A stretch of DNA of 50,215 nt from Leeuwenhoekiella marinoflava DSM 3653 (lineage in GTDB: Bacteria; Bacteroidota; Bacteroidia; Flavobacteriales; Flavobacteriaceae): contig NZ_FQUN01000028.1 of the NCBI RefSeq assembly GCF_900129005.1, positions 1 to 50,215 of the forward strand. The letters run 5' to 3'. The position numbers were made by a program, and so were the translations under genes. Below the pieces are notes generated by a model. The model saw only the letters and a program-made list of their open reading frames with translations, did not search any database and was not told the DNA's origin. Position 1 is the first letter of the stretch. The number at the start of each line of letters is the position of its first letter. Below, in pieces: positions 48,908-50,215 of the stretch.

Positions 48908-48957
48908 ATGTACAAACATAATAATTAATAAATGAAAATGTTATTTTTTACAAACAT
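48908..48957 (-). promoter_or_regulatory. Putative GntR operators before the isomerase operon
   Basis: ATGTACAAACAT (48908-48919) is an ATGT-N4-ACAT inverted repeat 25 bases before the isomerase start. A second copy of its right half, TTACAAACATTT, ends near 48959, preceded by ATGT at 48938-48941. The same pattern occurs before the GntR gene, which points to shared control by that regulator. Confidence 0.6.
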
Positions 48958-48997
48958 TTCCAACATCAATCTTAAGAAAAATGTGATATCATTAAGA

Positions 48998-49726
48998 TTA
49001 TCTGCTACTCTCTACCGAATAAATAAAACTATCTGATTTATAATACCCCAAATTATACTCAATAGATCTTTCTCCTTGATCAAATACAAAGCGTTTTCTG
49101 AATAAAACTGGAGTTCCCTTTTTTATTTCTAACTTTTTTGAAATAAATTCATCTGATGCTGTTGCGCTAATTTCTTCTTTAGAAAGAGACGCTATGATTG
49201 AATGCTCCTGTTCTAGCATTTCATATAAAGGCAATTTAAAATCTTCCTCACCAGTCAAGCCGATACGTGGATGAAAATAAGACACAAAATAAACGAAAGG
49301 CTCATCAGGCTTACCTCGCACCCGTTCCATTTTCAGAACATTTTTATCATTAGAAATTTCAAAAAAACGAGCTACATCATCTAGAGGTTTTACCCAACTC
49401 AAATGCAATTCAAAATTTTTGATAGGTATTCCTCTAAGTTTCATCTCCTGTGAAAAACTCAACCAATTATTTGACTTTGAGCTAACGGGCTTTGGAGCTA
49501 CTTTTGTTCCTGCCTTTTTCTTTCTTATCAATAGCCCTTCAAAAACAAGCTTTTTGATAGCCTGTCTCACTGTAGATCGTGAAATAGCCAATCTGTTACT
49601 AATCTCAACTTCGCTAGGTAAAACTTTGCCTTTCTGATATTCATCCTGCTCAATTAATTCTCTCAACAACTCTTCAACCTGAGCATGAAGTGGCACAGGG
49701 CTTTTATGGTCTATAGTAAATTTCAT
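48998..49726 (-). CDS. GntR-family (HutC/UTRA-type) regulator
   Basis: The 242-residue protein has a winged helix over about 8-75: PVPLHAQVEELLRELI, then GKVLPSEVEISNRLAISRST, then VRQAIKKLVFEGLLIRKKKAG. A UTRA ligand-binding domain follows over about 90-240, including VLKMERVRGKPDEPFVYFVSYF and the final RSIEYNLGYYKSDSF. Such proteins usually sense a phosphorylated sugar. The gene lies 114 bases before the isomerase operon on the same strand. Matching inverted repeats stand before both, so self-control plus control of mannose uptake is likely. Mannose-6-phosphate would be a sensible effector, but that is inference. Confidence 0.92.
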   Translation of the reverse strand: MKFTIDHKSPVPLHAQVEELLRELIEQDEYQKGKVLPSEVEISNRLAISRSTVRQAIKKLVFEGLLIRKKKAGTKVAPKPVSSKSNNWLSFSQEMKLRGIPIKNFELHLSWVKPLDDVARFFEISNDKNVLKMERVRGKPDEPFVYFVSYFHPRIGLTGEEDFKLPLYEMLEQEHSIIASLSKEEISATASDEFISKKLEIKKGTPVLFRKRFVFDQGERSIEYNLGYYKSDSFIYSVESSR

Positions 49727-49754
49727 AAGCTTTGATTACAACTTATTTGTTTTA

Positions 49755-49766
49755 ATGTGTAAACAT
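49755..49766 (-). promoter_or_regulatory. Putative GntR autoregulatory operator
   Basis: ATGTGTAAACAT is an ATGT-N4-ACAT inverted repeat, 28 bases before the GntR start codon. It shares eight of its twelve positions plus flanking A/T context with the site at 48908-48919. Confidence 0.55.
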
Positions 49767-49833
49767 AAATAAAAGGAAATTATTTGAATAGGATCATTAT
49801 AATTTATCATTAGTGTCCGATAAAACATTTTAA

Positions 49834-49865
49834 AAGCGGGATTTCCAGAAATGGATATCCCGCTT
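49834..49865 (+). terminator. Hairpin in the IS leader
   Basis: AAGCGGGAT (49834-49842) pairs with ATCCCGCTT (49857-49865), followed by ATTTTAT. It can stop transcription entering the element from outside, a usual safeguard of insertion sequences. Confidence 0.6.
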
Positions 49866-49870
49866 ATTTT

Positions 49871-49901
49871 ATATCTTGAAGTTACCACACATTCAAGATA
49901 T
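49871..49901 (+). promoter_or_regulatory. Hairpin covering the transposase start codon
   Basis: ATATCTTGAA (49871-49880) pairs with TTCAAGATAT (49892-49901). The first two bases of the ATG at 49900-49902 lie in the stem, so transcripts that include this region would hide the start codon. Confidence 0.55.
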
Positions 49902-50215
49902 GAATAAAAGTAGAAACTTTAGCGGACACCCCATAATCAAACAGGTTTTAAATTTCATCGAACCCAATGATATTTACCGGACAGCTAAAAAGCATAACAG
50001 CGACAGGTACACAAAAAAGTTTACTACCTATGAGCACCTTGTCACTATGATCTTCACGGTTCTCAGTGGTTGCAGCTCGCTTCGGGAGGTATCCAGTATC
50101 ATGCTGGCCTGCGAGGGCAAGATCAACCATTTGGGCCTTAATGATTTCCCCAAGCGCAGTACCTTGTCCGATGCGAACAAGCGAAGGAGCGCAGCGGTCT
50201 TTGGCGATATCTATC
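49900..50215 (+). CDS. IS4-family transposase, N-terminal part (runs off the window)
   Basis: An open frame from ATG 49900 to the window end gives 105 codons: MNKSRNFSGHPIIKQVLNFI, then RYTKKFTTYEHLVTMIFTVL, then SLREVSSIMLACEGKINHLGL, then PKRSTLSDANKRRSAAVFGDIY. This is the DUF4372-type N-terminal region of IS4-family transposases widespread in Bacteroidota. The catalytic DDE domain would follow beyond 50215. No stop occurs in the visible part, so nothing suggests decay. Confidence 0.9.
   Translation, partial: MNKSRNFSGHPIIKQVLNFIEPNDIYRTAKKHNSDRYTKKFTTYEHLVTMIFTVLSGCSSLREVSSIMLACEGKINHLGLNDFPKRSTLSDANKRRSAAVFGDIY

Larger units (their letters stand above)
49813..50215 (+). mobile_element. 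IS4-type insertion sequence, left part
   Basis: The element is recognised from its transposase. The left border is probably near TGTCCGATAAAAC at about 49813, since similar TGTCCGATAAA-type ends are known for this group, but I cannot see the partner end or a target duplication. The leader holds two hairpins before the transposase start. The element runs off the window. Confidence 0.65.

Noticed and set aside
49948-50130. Minus-strand open frame at the right end
   Set aside because: It is the antisense shadow of the IS4-type transposase frame starting at 49900.

Overview
The window looks like an accessory glycan-utilisation island from a Bacteroidota genome, most likely a marine-type member of the Flavobacteriaceae. 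The evidence is AT-rich DNA, A-rich translation starts instead of strong Shine-Dalgarno sites, TAnnTTTG-type -7 promoter boxes, a SusC/SusD pair, many Sec/lipoprotein glycosidases, FHS-type sugar transport and Bacteroidota-type IS transposases. No species can be named from the sequence alone.

Layout. 1-740 is a junkyard of remnants: the 3' end of a transposase, the last part of a TonB-dependent receptor, and a 3'-truncated bile-acid:Na+ symporter-like gene. 1718-2749 encodes a LacI-type regulator. 3000-13210 (+) holds a secreted basic-secretory-protein metallopeptidase, a DUF4965/glutaminase-A-like protein, a ricin-domain GH2 beta-galactosidase, an unrecognised TIM-barrel-like lipoprotein and a secreted Gfo/Idh/MocA protein. 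13369-18371 (+) holds a GH92, a Tat-exported Gfo/Idh/MocA protein and an alkaline phosphatase. 18573-27084 (+) holds GH43, GH127, two GH92s and an SGNH esterase. 27180-28322 (-) is a ROK sugar kinase. 28473-34953 (-) is the operon GH125-GH92-GH97-esterase. 35170-42266 (-) is the operon SusC-SusD-SusE-like-GH76. 42588-49726 (-) holds GntR and the operon mannose-6-phosphate isomerase-ROK kinase-FHS transporter-GH92. 49813-50215 is the start of an IS4-type insertion sequence that runs off the window.

How it works together. GH76 (endo-alpha-1,6-mannanase), GH125 (exo-alpha-1,6-mannosidase) and five GH92 alpha-mannosidases point to alpha-mannan or high-mannose glycoprotein as the core substrate. 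The peptidase, alkaline phosphatase, esterases, GH2, GH43, GH97 and GH127 would strip protein, phosphate, acyl groups and non-mannose sugars. Mannose would enter through the FHS transporter, be phosphorylated by a ROK kinase and be isomerised to fructose-6-phosphate.

Regulation can be read directly from the sequence. A palindrome with core TAAAACGTTTTA occurs at five sites, each upstream of a separate transcription unit of the island, and a sixth near-perfect copy lies in front of the ROK gene at 28322. The adjacent LacI gene is the obvious candidate regulator. A different inverted repeat, ATGT-N4-ACAT, precedes both the GntR gene and the mannose-6-phosphate isomerase operon. The least understood parts are the lipoprotein at 9942-12131 with its translationally overlapping secreted Gfo/Idh partner, and the second, Tat-exported Gfo/Idh protein. 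Together they may form an oxidoreductive, non-classical glycosidase route.
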